DNA of 64,000 bases from Listeria kieliensis (GCF_003369925.1 NZ_LARY01000001.1:186001-250000); one strand, 5' to 3'; positions 29,527 to 39,807 are shown, counted from the first letter of the stretch. The notes: generated by a model from the sequence alone, not told the origin. Numbers and translations: made by a program.

Positions 29527-29998
29527 ATGTCACGTAGTGAAGCAAGAACCTTCAGTCTTGCTTGTACGGTTTTGTGTTCAGATTTTTTCGGAGTAAGCCC
29601 TGACAAAGTGATAAGAAGCCTAAGCTCAGTTTTCTTGCCTTCTGAGTTTATTTCAGCGATAGTTAAGTAATTTTCACCATTTATAAAATCACGAAGAATA
29701 AGCTTGTGTTCAGTTGTCAGCTTTTGTATAGCAAACGTTTCGTGAGTAGTAGTGTAAGTGATGCGAGCGAGTTCTTTTGAGGTGAATTGAATTTTCACTT
29801 GATTATTTTGAACGGTAACAAGTGGCGCTCCAATCGAATAGTCGCGTGCCAGAAATAAATCAGTCAAGTCTTCTGAGGTTTGGTTAGACTGCAAAACTTC
29901 TGTTTCTGGTGTGGCCATCACTTTTGCAGTCGGAGCAGAAAAGCTTGCCACCGAGAAAAGCAGACAGGCAATCACTCAATAAACCCATTTTTTTGCAT
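29505..29998 (-). pseudogene. small secreted protein gene with disrupted N-terminus
   Basis: The proper start appears to be ATG 29998, with GAGAGGAG eight bases upstream, but its frame ends after eight codons (MQKNGFIE, then TGA). The long frame, open from GTG 29975 to the stop at 29505 (156 residues), has no ribosome binding site and a TGA directly before it. It begins with a signal-peptide-like core (VIACLLFSVASFSAPTAKVMA). Adding one base near 29973 would join the two into a full signal peptide. The mature part is hydrophilic with no family that I recognise. Either a recent frameshift or a sequencing error. Confidence 0.6.
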
Positions 29999-30100
29999 CT
30001 TCTTTCTCCTCTCAAAAAATGTTATACTTAGCATAGCACGAAATGATGAACAAAAAATGAATAACATCTTAACTTTTGAAATAAAATAAGGGAGGGTATT

Positions 30101-30583
30101 ATGGAACTTACCAATTTAGAAAAGAAATTGCCTGAAAAAATAAAAAGAGTTTGGCAGCTTTCCTATGGATTTGTGGGGAGTCTTTTAATTTTAGCCATTA
30201 TTGCAAGCTACTTTATTTTTTCAGCAACAGATGTGAATCTCTGGTTTAGTGCGATTATAGTCGTAGTCGCATTGCTTTATTTTATTATCGTTTATGGCTT
30301 TATTATCCCGTTTCGATGGGCAAGATGGAGCTATCAAATTAAGCATGATGAAATCGAAATTCAACATGGCATTATTTTTCGGAAACGCGTGCTCATTCCG
30401 ATGATTCGGATTCAACATATTGAAACGTCGCAAGGTCCACTACTTAGGCAACAAAATTTGGTCTCACTTTCGATTACGACGGCAGCAGGGGCAAAGGAAA
30501 TTGAGGCAGTGAATGCTTCGGAATCTGATGAATTGCGGGAATACATCCTCAGTCTTGTAAAGGTGGCGAAAGAAGATGTATAG
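30101..30583 (+). CDS. ydbS: YdbS-like bacterial PH-domain membrane protein
   Basis: 160 residues: two N-terminal membrane helices (about 25-45 and 52-70), then a bacterial pleckstrin-homology domain (DUF304) at about 85-155 with the RIQHIETSQGPLLR core. GGGAGGG before ATG. The stop overlaps the ydbT start by eight bases, so the two are made together. In B. subtilis the pair lies between cshA and acpS, and has been linked to resistance to antimicrobial compounds; exact role unknown. Confidence 0.88.
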   Translation: MELTNLEKKLPEKIKRVWQLSYGFVGSLLILAIIASYFIFSATDVNLWFSAIIVVVALLYFIIVYGFIIPFRWARWSYQIKHDEIEIQHGIIFRKRVLIPMIRIQHIETSQGPLLRQQNLVSLSITTAAGAKEIEAVNASESDELREYILSLVKVAKEDV

Positions 30584-32045
30584 CGAACGCAGATTGCATC
30601 CAATTGCCCTTTTGAAAGAGCTCTTTGATAATTTGCGTAAGAGTATCGTCCCAGTAGTTGTCGGTTTATTTTCAGTTTTTCAAGGAATCAAAAATAATCA
30701 ATGGCTTCTAATGTGGCTTTTGCCTGTTCTTATTGTTATCGCTGTCTTTGCTATGTTTATTCCTGCAGTGGTCAAATATTGGACTTATTGCTATACGCTT
30801 GAAGAAAAAGGGCTGCGCATCAAATACGGTTTAATTTTCCGAAAAAACATTTTTATTCCATATGAAAGAATTCAGACCGTTCAGCAGAAGCAGTGGTTTT
30901 TCTTCATTCCATTTGGGGTGGTTCAAATTCTTGTTGAAACGGCAGGAACGAGCGGGAAAGCGGAAGCTGATTTGAGTGCGGTGCCAAAAAGTGTGGCGCA
31001 AGAACTCAAAGATTTAAGAGATGGCAAAAAAGTAGAAAATGTAGATGAACAAGTCACACAAGACTATTCAGGTGTACATAATGAATCCGAGACAAGCATT
31101 CGGACAGTAGAACTAAAAACAAAAGAACTACTACTTATGGCCGTGACATCAAGTGGTGTGTTCGGAAGTTTTGTCCTTGTTATTGCATTTGTGTCTCAAA
31201 TCTGGGATGCTATTCCAAAAGATTGGCTTGCATCAGGCTTTGAACAAGCCATCCAATTAGGCGTTTTACTGTTTGCTATTTTAGCGATTTTACTGTTGAT
31301 CGTTTTATGGATTTTTTCCATCATTTTAACTCTGTTTAAATTTTTCCAATTCAAACTGCATCAATTTGAAGACCATCTTATGATTGAAAAGGGCTTGTTT
31401 GAGCGAGATACAACAACGATTAAATATGAACGCATCCAAGGAGTTGTAATTGCAGAATCTCCATTACGACAGATGCTTCGACTTGTGAGCGTGAAGATCA
31501 TCACGGCAGGAGGTGCCGATGAAGAGAAACAATCGGGCGACATTTTGCTCATCCCGATCATGAAAAAGAAGCTTGCACTTGAGACAATTAAAGAGATGTT
31601 ACCGGATTATCACTTTGAAGAAACAAAGATTGAGAAGTTGCCAAAGCAAAATCGAGCGCGCTTTTTGATGATTTATCTTGTTTGGTCACTGATTCCGTTT
31701 CTTATTTTAAGTGCGTTTTTCTACCCCTATGGGCTTATCGCAGTACTTCTTCCTCTTCTTGGTGGGTTAAAAGCCGTGGCAAGTTTTCGTGCAACAGGTT
31801 TTAGCGTAAGTGCAGGAACACTTTTGCTTCGTGCGCGCCCGTTTCTTTCTAAAACGACTTATTTGATTAGAAAAGAACGAATCCAGTCCATGAAAGTTTC
31901 AAGAAGTATTTGGATGGAGCGTACGAAAACCAATCATTTAAGTGTTGCTTTAAAATCTGGGAATTCGGAAATGACTCCGTTTTTACGGTATCTTGCAGGG
32001 GAACAAACAGAGAGACTTTACAAATGGTATCGCCCAAATAATTAA
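30576..32045 (+). CDS. ydbT: YdbT-like protein with repeated PH domains
   Basis: 489 residues. Three copies of the DUF304 PH-like module, each after a pair of membrane helices: about 70-150 (IFIPYERIQTVQQKQ), 255-350 (TIKYERIQGVVIAES) and 420-485 (TYLIRKERIQSMKVS). The repeated ERIQ motif shows that the copies come from duplication. Works with YdbS, coupled by overlap. Function in the membrane is not established. Confidence 0.88.
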   Translation: MYSERRLHPIALLKELFDNLRKSIVPVVVGLFSVFQGIKNNQWLLMWLLPVLIVIAVFAMFIPAVVKYWTYCYTLEEKGLRIKYGLIFRKNIFIPYERIQTVQQKQWFFFIPFGVVQILVETAGTSGKAEADLSAVPKSVAQELKDLRDGKKVENVDEQVTQDYSGVHNESETSIRTVELKTKELLLMAVTSSGVFGSFVLVIAFVSQIWDAIPKDWLASGFEQAIQLGVLLFAILAILLLIVLWIFSIILTLFKFFQFKLHQFEDHLMIEKGLFERDTTTIKYERIQGVVIAESPLRQMLRLVSVKIITAGGADEEKQSGDILLIPIMKKKLALETIKEMLPDYHFEETKIEKLPKQNRARFLMIYLVWSLIPFLILSAFFYPYGLIAVLLPLLGGLKAVASFRATGFSVSAGTLLLRARPFLSKTTYLIRKERIQSMKVSRSIWMERTKTNHLSVALKSGNSEMTPFLRYLAGEQTERLYKWYRPNN

Positions 32046-32051
32046 AGAAAG

Positions 32052-32081
32052 CTGTACTCCAAAATCTGGGGTACAGTTTTT
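32052..32081 (+). terminator. terminator of ydbST
   Basis: CTGTACTCC / GGGGTACAG stem, seven-base loop, T5. Confidence 0.8.
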
Positions 32082-32105
32082 ACTTACCCAAAGTAAGCAT
32101 CTTGC

Positions 32106-32134
32106 TTGCAAATTGAGTGGGATTCTCCTACAAT
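32106..32134 (+). promoter_or_regulatory. sigma-A type promoter of the cystine-type ABC operon
   Basis: TTGCAA, exact 17-base spacer, TACAAT. The leader is about 115 bases; I looked for a T-box or S-box in it and found none. Confidence 0.65.
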
Positions 32135-32255
32135 ATACAAAGCATAGAACGTGTGGCAAAGTGAACAAACTGTGACTATTAATCCTCCTTATTTCATCGG
32201 AATAATAGGTTTTGCGATAATTAAGGAAGAAAAAGAACAAAAGGAGAACGAAAAC

Positions 32256-33047
32256 ATGAAAAAGATAGCAGCGTTTTTACTGACTTCAATTTTGGCGGTA
32301 GTTTTAACTGCTTGCGGTGGGAGCGGAAACTCTTCAAAGGATAATGACATGAAAAAAATCGAAAAAGAGGGAACCATCACAGTTGGGACAGAAGGTACTT
32401 ATCGCCCCTTTACTTTTCATGATTCGAAAACGAATAAATTAACTGGATTTGATATTGATGTCGTGAAAGAAGTTGCGAAACGACTAGATCTAAAAGTGAA
32501 ATTTGAAGAAACACAATGGGATTCCATGTTTGCCGGACTTAATTCTTCTCGCTTTGACGTGGTTGCTAACCAAGTTGGAATCAATAAAGACCGTGAGAAA
32601 AAATATGATCTATCAGTGCCTTATTCGAAAAGCACAGCTGTTATCGTAACAGCCAAAGACAATGATTCAATTAAATCTGCCAAAGACTTAAAAGGCGTGA
32701 AAGTCGCTCAAAGTCTGACAAGTAATTACGGGAAAATCGCGAAAGAAGCGGGTGCGGATATTCAATCGGTTGACGGGCTATCACAGTCGCTCACACTGAT
32801 TAAACAAGGTCGGACAGATGCTACCGTTAATGATAAGCTCGCCGTGTTAGATTATATGAAGCAAACGAATGATGATAAAGTGAAAATCGCAGCTGAATTG
32901 AACAAAGAAACGAGCAGCAGTGCTTTTGCCTTTCGTAAGAATTCTGGCATCAAAGCAGCCTTTGATAAAGAACTGAAAGCTATGAAAAAAGACGGCACTT
33001 TAAAACAAATCTCAGAAAAATGGTTTGGACAAGATGTTTCTGAATAA
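32256..33047 (+). CDS. amino-acid ABC transporter lipoprotein, probably L-cystine
   Basis: Receptor of the three-gene transporter that follows. ATG 32256 with AAGGAGAACG; the upstream frame extension is not used. 263 residues: lipoprotein signal with lipobox LTAC (Cys about 21), then an SBP_bac_3 domain. TETQ-like stretch FEETQWDSMFAGLNSSRFD, QSLTSNYG and NDKLAVLDY are features that I associate with cystine receptors of the TcyA kind. Cystine is thus favoured over glutamine, with moderate confidence. Confidence 0.82.
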   Translation: MKKIAAFLLTSILAVVLTACGGSGNSSKDNDMKKIEKEGTITVGTEGTYRPFTFHDSKTNKLTGFDIDVVKEVAKRLDLKVKFEETQWDSMFAGLNSSRFDVVANQVGINKDREKKYDLSVPYSKSTAVIVTAKDNDSIKSAKDLKGVKVAQSLTSNYGKIAKEAGADIQSVDGLSQSLTLIKQGRTDATVNDKLAVLDYMKQTNDDKVKIAAELNKETSSSAFAFRKNSGIKAAFDKELKAMKKDGTLKQISEKWFGQDVSE

Positions 33048-33738
33048 CTTCGTTTTAGGTGCTGTTTCGCTTGATAATTTGAACTTTGATGTGCTGAAAG
33101 AAGCGTTTTGGCCAATGGTAAAGGGCGGAATCGAGTATACGATTCCGCTTACGCTTTTATCTTTTATTATTGGAATGGTCATTGCACTTGTAATCGCACT
33201 TTTCCGTCTTTCAAGTTCGAAAATTTTTCGTGGAATCGGTCGCTTTTATGTCTCATTAATTCGCGGGACTCCGCTTCTTGTTCAACTGTTTGTTATCTTC
33301 TACGGTCTGCCAACAATTGGTCTTAAGTTTGATCCTTTTCCGGCCGCAATCATCGCTTTTTCACTGAATATTGGTGGGTATGGTGCAGAGATTGTGCGCG
33401 GTGCGATTCAGTCAGTTCCTAAGGGTCAGTGGGAAGCGGGCTACACAATTGGCATGAGCTATACGCAAGTATTGTTTCGGATCATCATCCCTCAAGCTGC
33501 TCGTGTTTCAGTTCCGCCGCTTTCTAATACATTCATCAGTTTGATTAAAGATACTTCACTAGCTTCACTTGTACTTGTTTCTGAGCTATTCCGTAAAGCA
33601 CAAGAAATTGCAGCAACGAGTTACGAGTTTTTGCTTGTTTATATGGAAGCGGGACTGCTTTACTGGATTGTTTGTGTGTTTTTATCGGCGCTACAAGGGC
33701 GTCTCGAAAAACGGTTGGATCGCTATATCGCGAAATAA
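33034..33738 (+). CDS. amino-acid ABC transporter permease (TcyB-like)
   Basis: HisM-type permease with about five membrane helices and an EAA loop (QWEAGYTIGMSYTQ near residue 135). 234 residues from ATG 33034, which overlaps the receptor gene by 14 bases. TTG 33025 and a TTG near 33073 are other options, because no start here has a strong ribosome binding site; coupling to the receptor gene is likely. Confidence 0.88.
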   Translation: MFLNNFVLGAVSLDNLNFDVLKEAFWPMVKGGIEYTIPLTLLSFIIGMVIALVIALFRLSSSKIFRGIGRFYVSLIRGTPLLVQLFVIFYGLPTIGLKFDPFPAAIIAFSLNIGGYGAEIVRGAIQSVPKGQWEAGYTIGMSYTQVLFRIIIPQAARVSVPPLSNTFISLIKDTSLASLVLVSELFRKAQEIAATSYEFLLVYMEAGLLYWIVCVFLSALQGRLEKRLDRYIAK

Positions 33739-33750
33739 GGAGTGGAAGCT

Positions 33751-34497
33751 ATGTATCTTGAAGCTAAAAATATTGAAAAAGCATTTGGAGAAAATCAAGT
33801 TTTGCGTGGCATTGATCTAAGCGTCAAAAAAGGAACAGTAACGGTTATTATCGGGCCTTCAGGATCTGGCAAAACCACCTTTTTAAGATCGCTCAATGCT
33901 CTTGAAATCCCTGAATCTGGCTCGCTGCGATTCGACGATTTGGAAATTGATTTTTCAAAGAAATTATCTAAAAAACAAATTACAGATCTTCGAAAAGAAT
34001 CGACGATGGTTTTCCAAAATTATAATCTTTTCCCGCACAAAACAGCTCTTGAAAATGTTATGGAAGGCCCTGTTCAAGTGAAGAAAATGTCTAAAGAGGA
34101 AGCTCGCCGAGAAGCGCTAGAATTGCTTGAAAAAGTAAATTTAGCAGAACAAGCGGATCTTTATCCGTATCAGCTTTCAGGTGGCCAAGAACAACGAGTT
34201 GGGATTGCACGTGCGCTTGCGATGAAACCTAAATTGATTTTATTTGATGAACCCACATCAGCCTTAGATCCAGAACTAGTTGGGGATGTGCTCAAGGTCA
34301 TGAAAAGTCTCGCAAGTGATGGCTGGACAATGATTGTTGTGACACATGAACTTAAATTTGCAGAGCAAGTGGCTGACGAAGTTATTTTTATGGATCAAGG
34401 AGTTGTCTGTGAACAAGGAAAACCTGAAGACATCTTTAGCGCACCGAAGGAACCAAGAACGAAGCAGTTTTTAGAGCGGATTTTAGATCCAATTTAA
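33751..34497 (+). CDS. amino-acid ABC transporter ATP-binding protein (TcyC-like)
   Basis: ATPase subunit of the same transporter. ATG 33751 after AAGGAG; GTG 33742 lies inside the leader. 248 residues with Walker [10 protein letters not shown] near residue 34, [22 protein letters not shown] and VTHEL. Q instead of K after LSGGQ is common in this branch. Last gene of the operon. Confidence 0.9.
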   Translation: MYLEAKNIEKAFGENQVLRGIDLSVKKGTVTVIIGPSGSGKTTFLRSLNALEIPESGSLRFDDLEIDFSKKLSKKQITDLRKESTMVFQNYNLFPHKTALENVMEGPVQVKKMSKEEARREALELLEKVNLAEQADLYPYQLSGGQEQRVGIARALAMKPKLILFDEPTSALDPELVGDVLKVMKSLASDGWTMIVVTHELKFAEQVADEVIFMDQGVVCEQGKPEDIFSAPKEPRTKQFLERILDPI

Positions 34498-34503
34498 GGG
34501 GAA

Positions 34504-34561
34504 AAGCCTCACAAATTAACTAGCTTGACACGGCTATTCTTTGTAGGCTTTCTTTTTTTTG
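34504..34561 (+). terminator. terminator of the cystine-type operon
   Basis: AAAGCCT-ACAAA pairs with TTTGT-AGGCTTT (one bulge) across a loop of about 25 bases; a T-rich tract follows. Confidence 0.65.
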
Positions 34562-34609
34562 TGCTAAAATAGGAGAGCAAAAATGGTTAACAGAGAGGTG
34601 CTGAAAAGA

Positions 34610-36004
34610 ATGAAACGCATAGTGATTATTGGCGGTGGACTTTCCGGTTTATCGGCGGCTTATACGCTTCACAAGATGGGACAAGAAGATATAAGTTTTG
34701 ATTTATATGAAAAAGAATCACATTTTAACGGGAAATTTGAAACAGTGAAACGTGACGGGTTTTTAATTGAGAAAGGCCCTGACTCGTTTCTTGCAAGAAA
34801 AAAAGCAGGGGTTCAGTTAATCGACGAACTGGGACTTAGTGACGAACTCATCGCAAATGCAACGGGGAGGTCCTTTATTTATAACGGCAGCGGGTTATTT
34901 CCGATTCCAGAAGGCTCGGTTATGGGGATTCCGACGGATGAAGCGGCGCTTGCTGCGAGTAAATTAATTTCAGAGGCTGGAAAAGCATACGCCCTACAAG
35001 AAAAAACACGCCCGTATCAGCCGATTCAAAACGATACTTCACTGGGAGAATTCTTTGAAGCGCGCTTTGGGAAAGAGCTTGTAAAAGGCTTGATCGAACC
35101 TCTTTTATCGGGGATTTATGCAGGAAATATCTATAATATGAGTTTGCGAGCGACTTTTCCGCAGTTTGAGAAGGTGATTGAAAAAAGTGGCAGTTTAATG
35201 ATGGGCTTACAGGAGCCGTCACAAGTCAATATGCAAACAACGGGAACGAAAAATACGGTGGGCGCTTTTAGGACTTTAAAAAACGGACTTTCTGAACTGC
35301 CGAATGCGCTTGTCAAGGCACTTCCAAGTGATTCCTTGCATGCTGGGAAAGAAGCGCTCAAGCTAGAACGAAAGGGGACTGGCTACAGCATTTTGTTCGC
35401 AGATGGTTCGCGGGAAGAAGCGGATGCCGTCTTGATTGCGGCAACGCACGACGTGGTGCTTAAGCTTCTGGATGCGGATACGGCTGCTCCATTTGAAAAT
35501 TGCCCACTTTCTACACTTGCGACGATTTCACTTGCTTATGAAAGTGCTGACGTGGCTTCTTTAAAAGAAGGAACGGGCTACTTAGTTTCGCGTACGCGCG
35601 ATTACCGGACGACCGCATGTACTTGGGTACACAAAAAATGGCCGCACATGGTTCCAGATGGGAAAATGTTATTGCGTGGCTTCATCGGAAAAGCTGGCGA
35701 AAATTGGATCGAAACGACATCAGATCAGGAATTAATCGATATGGTTTTGGCTGATTATAAAGAAATGATGGGACTAACGGAAACCCCTTTGTTTGCGGAA
35801 GTGAGCCGGATGCCGCACGCGATGCCACAATATGATGTGGGGCATTTAGAGCGACTTGCGACATTTAAAAACAACCTTGCTACGAACTATCCTCGTGTCC
35901 ATGTTGCTGGGATGAGCTATGATGGCGTAGGAATTCCCGATTGTATCAGACAAGCAAGAAATGCGGCCAAACAAATGGCTGAAGAGGTGAATAAAGTTGA
36001 TTAA
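34610..36004 (+). CDS. hemY: coproporphyrinogen/protoporphyrinogen III oxidase
   Basis: FAD enzyme of haem synthesis; in Gram-positive bacteria it oxidises coproporphyrinogen III (CgoX). ATG 34610 follows GAGAGGTG; ATG 34583 would precede that site. 464 residues: dinucleotide-binding GGGLSGLSAAY near residue 8, substrate loop EKGPDSFLARK near 63, EPLLSGIYAGN near 164 and the C-terminal FAD motif VHVAGMSYDGVGIPDCIRQ near 435. Its stop overlaps acpS by eight bases. Position beside acpS-alr, apart from other haem genes, agrees with Listeria as I recall it. Confidence 0.92.
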   Translation: MKRIVIIGGGLSGLSAAYTLHKMGQEDISFDLYEKESHFNGKFETVKRDGFLIEKGPDSFLARKKAGVQLIDELGLSDELIANATGRSFIYNGSGLFPIPEGSVMGIPTDEAALAASKLISEAGKAYALQEKTRPYQPIQNDTSLGEFFEARFGKELVKGLIEPLLSGIYAGNIYNMSLRATFPQFEKVIEKSGSLMMGLQEPSQVNMQTTGTKNTVGAFRTLKNGLSELPNALVKALPSDSLHAGKEALKLERKGTGYSILFADGSREEADAVLIAATHDVVLKLLDADTAAPFENCPLSTLATISLAYESADVASLKEGTGYLVSRTRDYRTTACTWVHKKWPHMVPDGKMLLRGFIGKAGENWIETTSDQELIDMVLADYKEMMGLTETPLFAEVSRMPHAMPQYDVGHLERLATFKNNLATNYPRVHVAGMSYDGVGIPDCIRQARNAAKQMAEEVNKVD

Positions 36005-36368
36005 AGGGATCGGACTCGATATGATAGATTTAGATCGAGTGAAGGCGGTTCTGGAACGGAACCCACGCTTCGTTGAACGGATTTTGACCCCAAAAGAAGA
36101 AGCGCTTTTTCAGGGCTACAGGGGGTCTAGGCAAATTGAATTTCTGGCAGGGCGTTTTGCCGCGAAAGAGGCCTACGCAAAAGCAAGTGGAACTGGATTC
36201 GGCAAAGACTTGAGTTTCACAGATGTTGAAATTTTAACGGGGGAAAATGGGGAGCCTTGTTTCATGCAGCCAAGGAAGTCAGAGGAGTTTGTTTTTGTAA
36301 GCATTACACATACAGGGAGGTCAGCAGCAGCACAAGTGATTATCGAGGCAAACGAAAGGAGAAGCTAA
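35997..36368 (+). CDS. acpS: holo-[acyl-carrier-protein] synthase
   Basis: Transfers 4'-phosphopantetheine from CoA to acyl carrier protein. 123 residues with [12 protein letters not shown] (metal-binding Asp8) and [14 protein letters not shown] (Glu near 57). TTG start after GAGGTGAAT, overlapping the hemY end. Alr follows after four bases, so acpS-alr are co-translated. Confidence 0.95.
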   Translation: MIKGIGLDMIDLDRVKAVLERNPRFVERILTPKEEALFQGYRGSRQIEFLAGRFAAKEAYAKASGTGFGKDLSFTDVEILTGENGEPCFMQPRKSEEFVFVSITHTGRSAAAQVIIEANERRS

Positions 36369-36372
36369 GATC

Positions 36373-37494
36373 ATGAGTGAACTGAGAACTTACACGGGTG
36401 TACATCGTCCAACTTGGATAGAAGTGGATTTAAAGGCTATACAAGCAAATATTCAAAATGAACAACAACTTTTGCCCGCTGGAACAGAAATTTTTGCAGT
36501 TGTCAAAGCCAATGCCTATGGACATGGGATTTTAGAAGTGGCAAAAGCCGCAGAGCAGGCAGGCGCAACAGGTTTTTGCGTAGCGATTTTAGATGAAGCT
36601 CTTTACTTGCGTGAAGCAGGCTTTACGTGTCCGATATTAGTGCTTGGTGCGATTTTTAAAGCAGATGCAGCACTTGCAGCCGAACAAGATATTTCGATTA
36701 CAGTTTATAACAAAGAATTTTTTGAAGGGTTATCTCTCCCAGATAAGCCACTTAAACTACATGTGAAAGTGGATACTGGAATGGGCAGACTCGGATTTCA
36801 AACAGAAAAGGAAGTTCTTCTCGCAGTGGAACAAATTGCAGCAGATCCTCGGCTTCAATTCGAAGGAATCTATACGCATTTTGCCACGGCAGATCAAAAA
36901 GAAACGAGTTACTTTGAAAAGCAACTACAAAAGTTTCGTTCAGTTCTGCTTCAGTTGGATCAGAAACCACGCTATGTGCATGCTGCCAATTCGGCGACAG
37001 CACTACTTCACGTGCAAGCAGATTTCAATATGATTCGGTTGGGCATTGCGATGTACGGTCTTACGCCGTCTGTTGAAATTGAGGATTCACTTCCTTATGA
37101 ACTTAAACCGGCTTTGTCTCTTTATACAGAAATAGCACAGGTGAAAAAATTACTTCCAGGTGATCATGTGAGCTACGGGGCAACTTACGAAGCCAAACAG
37201 GAAGAATGGGTTGCAACGCTTCCAATTGGTTATGCAGATGGACTGCTTCGCCGGTTTAGCGGTTATCAAGTATTAGTAAATGGTCATCCTGCTGAAATTA
37301 TAGGTCGGGTATGTATGGATCAAATTATTGTTCGATTAAATGATTATTATCCAGTAGGAACGGTTGTTACAATCATTGGGCAAAGTGGTTCTTTGAAACG
37401 AACTGCAACAGACGCTGCAGAATATCTTGGGACCATTAATTATGAAATTACCTGCGCGTTTTCGACTCGTGTCCCAAGAAAATATTTGGACTAA
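36373..37494 (+). CDS. alr: alanine racemase
   Basis: Makes D-alanine for the cell wall with pyridoxal phosphate. 373 residues: PLP lysine in [10 protein letters not shown] (Lys45), [13 protein letters not shown] near 134, and catalytic Tyr in VSYGATYEA near 265. AAGGAGAAG precedes ATG. Supplies Ddl, encoded upstream in this window. Confidence 0.96.
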   Translation: MSELRTYTGVHRPTWIEVDLKAIQANIQNEQQLLPAGTEIFAVVKANAYGHGILEVAKAAEQAGATGFCVAILDEALYLREAGFTCPILVLGAIFKADAALAAEQDISITVYNKEFFEGLSLPDKPLKLHVKVDTGMGRLGFQTEKEVLLAVEQIAADPRLQFEGIYTHFATADQKETSYFEKQLQKFRSVLLQLDQKPRYVHAANSATALLHVQADFNMIRLGIAMYGLTPSVEIEDSLPYELKPALSLYTEIAQVKKLLPGDHVSYGATYEAKQEEWVATLPIGYADGLLRRFSGYQVLVNGHPAEIIGRVCMDQIIVRLNDYYPVGTVVTIIGQSGSLKRTATDAAEYLGTINYEITCAFSTRVPRKYLD

Positions 37495-37710
37495 AACCGC
37501 TATCCGTGCTTTTCTAGTAAAAGGCGTTTATAATGAAGAGGCAAGAGCCGTCTATGCGTGTCTTCTTTAGTCGGAACACCTGAATGTATGGTTGAAAAAT
37601 TTGATTTTCGGCTGAAAAAAAACAAGAAATTGCTTTTCTAATAACTCTTAGAATGGTACGATAGATGCATGGAGTAAGATGGTATCAATGCAACTTTGGG
37701 GGTGTAAGAG

Positions 37711-37989
37711 GTGTTAGAAAAAAAACAACAAAAAGAGATTTCTGTATCTCTAACACAAGATTTGCTTGAAGAACTTGATTTATTTGTGCAAAAAGAAAAA
37801 GTGGAGCGGAGTGAAGTAATCATGGAAGCGACGCAAGAATTTTTGAAGCGTAAAAAAGCGCGCGAAGTTCGTGTAGAAATGGAACAAGGCTACATTGAAA
37901 TGGCAAAAATTAATTTTGCAATTGCTTGCGAATGCACCCATGCTGAGTCAGAAGCGGAAAATAGGAATATCGAAATATTAGGAGGTTAG
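37711..37989 (+). CDS. mazE: MazE-type antitoxin (EndoAI)
   Basis: Ribbon-helix-helix antitoxin that binds and blocks MazF and represses the pair. 92 residues; the N-terminal strand and helices ([20 protein letters not shown], about 8-50) form the DNA-binding part, the acidic tail the toxin-binding part. GTG start after GGGGGTGTAAGAG. Four bases before mazF. Conserved location between alr and rsbR, which links the pair to the sigma-B operon. Confidence 0.92.
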   Translation: MLEKKQQKEISVSLTQDLLEELDLFVQKEKVERSEVIMEATQEFLKRKKAREVRVEMEQGYIEMAKINFAIACECTHAESEAENRNIEILGG

Positions 37990-37993
37990 GCCC

Positions 37994-38338
37994 TTGGTTA
38001 AGCGTGGTGATGTCTACTACGCAGATCTTTCCCCCGTGGTCGGAAGCGAGCAGGGGGGAACAAGGCCTGTTCTCATCATTCAAAACGACATTGGAAATCG
38101 TTTCAGTCCAACTGTGATTGTTGCAGCCATTACTGCGAAAATTCAAAAAGCAAAACTACCGACGCACATTGAAGCTACTAAGAAAGATGGCTTTGATCGA
38201 AACTCTGTGATTCTGCTTGAACAAATCCGAACAATCGACAAGCAGCGGTTGACAGACAAGATCACACATCTAGATGATGAATTAATGGAGAAGGTAAATC
38301 ATGCCCTAGAAATTAGTTTAGGGATGATCGAATTTTAG
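37994..38338 (+). CDS. mazF: MazF mRNA interferase toxin (EndoA)
   Basis: Ribonuclease that cuts single-stranded RNA (UACAU in the B. subtilis enzyme). 114 residues with [20 protein letters not shown] at the start and [13 protein letters not shown] near 80, nearly as in B. subtilis. TTG start, with AGGAGG just upstream. Followed by a terminator, but read-through to rsbR is known in relatives. Confidence 0.94.
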   Translation: MVKRGDVYYADLSPVVGSEQGGTRPVLIIQNDIGNRFSPTVIVAAITAKIQKAKLPTHIEATKKDGFDRNSVILLEQIRTIDKQRLTDKITHLDDELMEKVNHALEISLGMIEF

Positions 38339-38491
38339 ATAATATACCTTATTCATTTGTCTTGAAGGATGGAAAATGCAAATGAGAATGATGAAGAAGG
38401 GCGGAACCTGCGTAGGGAACTCTTGAATGGACAGGTTTTATTCGGGTTAAGTACATATTTTAGATTTGCTCACATAATAAATGTCTGATTT

Positions 38492-38555
38492 ACCTGACAT
38501 AAGAGACAAGAACTTTAGGTTCAGATAAGCTTGTTTTCTTTTGTCAGGTTTTTTC
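38492..38555 (+). terminator. terminator of mazEF
   Basis: ACCTGACA (38492-38499) pairs exactly with TGTCAGGT (38542-38549), with an inner GACAAG/CTTGTT stem; T-run follows. The rest of the gap 38339-38603 carries no gene that I can support. Confidence 0.75.
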
Positions 38556-38603
38556 AAACAAAAAACAGTAATGAGGGAAGAAAGAGAGGCGTAGCAGAAC
38601 AGC

Positions 38604-39446
38604 ATGTATTCAGATTTTGCCGATTTTATTCGCGAAAACCAAGCCGAACTTTTAGAGGCTTGGGTCAGAGAAATGAAAAAGCAGGAAGATCCTAAAATTG
38701 CAAGCGTTGCAACTGACGAAATGTATGAAGAAACAACACGAGAATTCATAGATCTATTGGTAAGCAAATTAGACGGGACAGAAAACCAAGCCGAATTTCA
38801 TGGGAAACTGAAAGACTTCGCTGAAAAAATAGTGCTACTTGGTTGGCCGATCCACTTCATTACGGCAAGTATTCATAATTTTGCCTTGCTTACTTATAAA
38901 GGCATGCGTGGAAAAGAACTTTTCTTTAAACGCGAAGACAATCCAGAAGATGATGCTTACTATCGCTTTGAAAAGTGGCTCGCTTCGATCTATAACAAAA
39001 TTGTAACTGCTTATGCAGAAACTTGGGAAAAAACGGTATCGCAACAAAGACAAGCTTTGCAAGAATTATCGGCACCACTTTTGCCGATTTTTGATAACAT
39101 TTCTGTCATGCCGCTTGTAGGTACAATAGATACAGATCGCGCCAGACAAATTATGGAGAGTTTACTTGTTGGTGTTGTGAAGCACCGTTCAGAAGTGGTG
39201 CTAATTGATATTACGGGTGTTCCCATTGTAGATACGATGGTCGCCCATCATATTATTCAAGCAGCAGAAGCTGTCCGTTTAGTCGGCTCTAAACCTATGC
39301 TTGTTGGGATCAGGCCAGAAATTGCTCAAACGATTGTCAACCTCGGGATTAACTTAGAGCAATTGATTACGACAAATACCCTGCAGAAGGGGATGGAGCG
39401 AGCGCTTGCTTTAACAAATAGAGAAATAGCACAAAAAGAGGGGTGA
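38604..39446 (+). CDS. rsbR: RsbR stressosome scaffold protein
   Basis: Sensory scaffold of the stressosome that passes environmental stress to sigma-B. 280 residues: N-terminal globin-like domain (about 1-145) and C-terminal STAS domain (about 160-275) with the SxxxVDxxxA-type phosphorylation region ([15 protein letters not shown]). GAGAGGCG lies 12 bases before ATG. First of eight genes. Confidence 0.95.
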   Translation: MYSDFADFIRENQAELLEAWVREMKKQEDPKIASVATDEMYEETTREFIDLLVSKLDGTENQAEFHGKLKDFAEKIVLLGWPIHFITASIHNFALLTYKGMRGKELFFKREDNPEDDAYYRFEKWLASIYNKIVTAYAETWEKTVSQQRQALQELSAPLLPIFDNISVMPLVGTIDTDRARQIMESLLVGVVKHRSEVVLIDITGVPIVDTMVAHHIIQAAEAVRLVGSKPMLVGIRPEIAQTIVNLGINLEQLITTNTLQKGMERALALTNREIAQKEG

Positions 39447-39450
39447 AACT

Positions 39451-39807
39451 ATGGGGATTCCAATTTTAAAGTTAGGTGAATGCCTACTCATTTCAATTCA
39501 AAGTGAGCTTGATGATCATACTGCAGTTGAATTTCAGGAAGATCTTCTTGCGAAAATTCATGAAACATCGGCACGCGGTGTTGTGATTGACATTACCTCA
39601 ATTGATTTTATCGACTCTTTTATTGCAAAGATTCTGGGTGATGTAGTCAGTATGTCAAAACTTATGGGAGCGCGTGTAGTTGTCACGGGGATACAACCTG
39701 CTGTTGCAATTACGCTGGTTGAGCTCGGGATTACTTTTGAAGGAGTTCTTTCGGCTATGGACTTAGAAAGTGGCTTAGAAAAATTAAAACAGGAATTGGG
39801 GGAATGA
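39451..39807 (+). CDS. rsbS: RsbS stressosome STAS protein
   Basis: Single STAS-domain partner of RsbR; phosphorylated by RsbT on Ser in [14 protein letters not shown] (Ser near 59), which releases RsbT. 118 residues. Strong ribosome binding site GAGGGGTGA. Overlaps rsbT by four bases. Confidence 0.95.
   Translation: MGIPILKLGECLLISIQSELDDHTAVEFQEDLLAKIHETSARGVVIDITSIDFIDSFIAKILGDVVSMSKLMGARVVVTGIQPAVAITLVELGITFEGVLSAMDLESGLEKLKQELGE

Noticed and set aside
29975-29977. GTG 29975 as the true start of the secreted-protein gene
   Set aside because: No ribosome binding site and a TGA directly upstream in frame; the GAGAGGAG site is positioned for ATG 29998 instead. Kept only as a possibility.
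32082-32255. Possible T-box, S-box or other cysteine/methionine riboswitch before the cystine-type transporter
   Set aside because: None of the conserved cores (such as the T-box sequence) is present, and no terminator/antiterminator pair is seen.
38447-38767. 106-codon minus-strand frame across the rsbR start
   Set aside because: Overlaps the conserved rsbR N-terminus and its promoter region, with no site for translation start.
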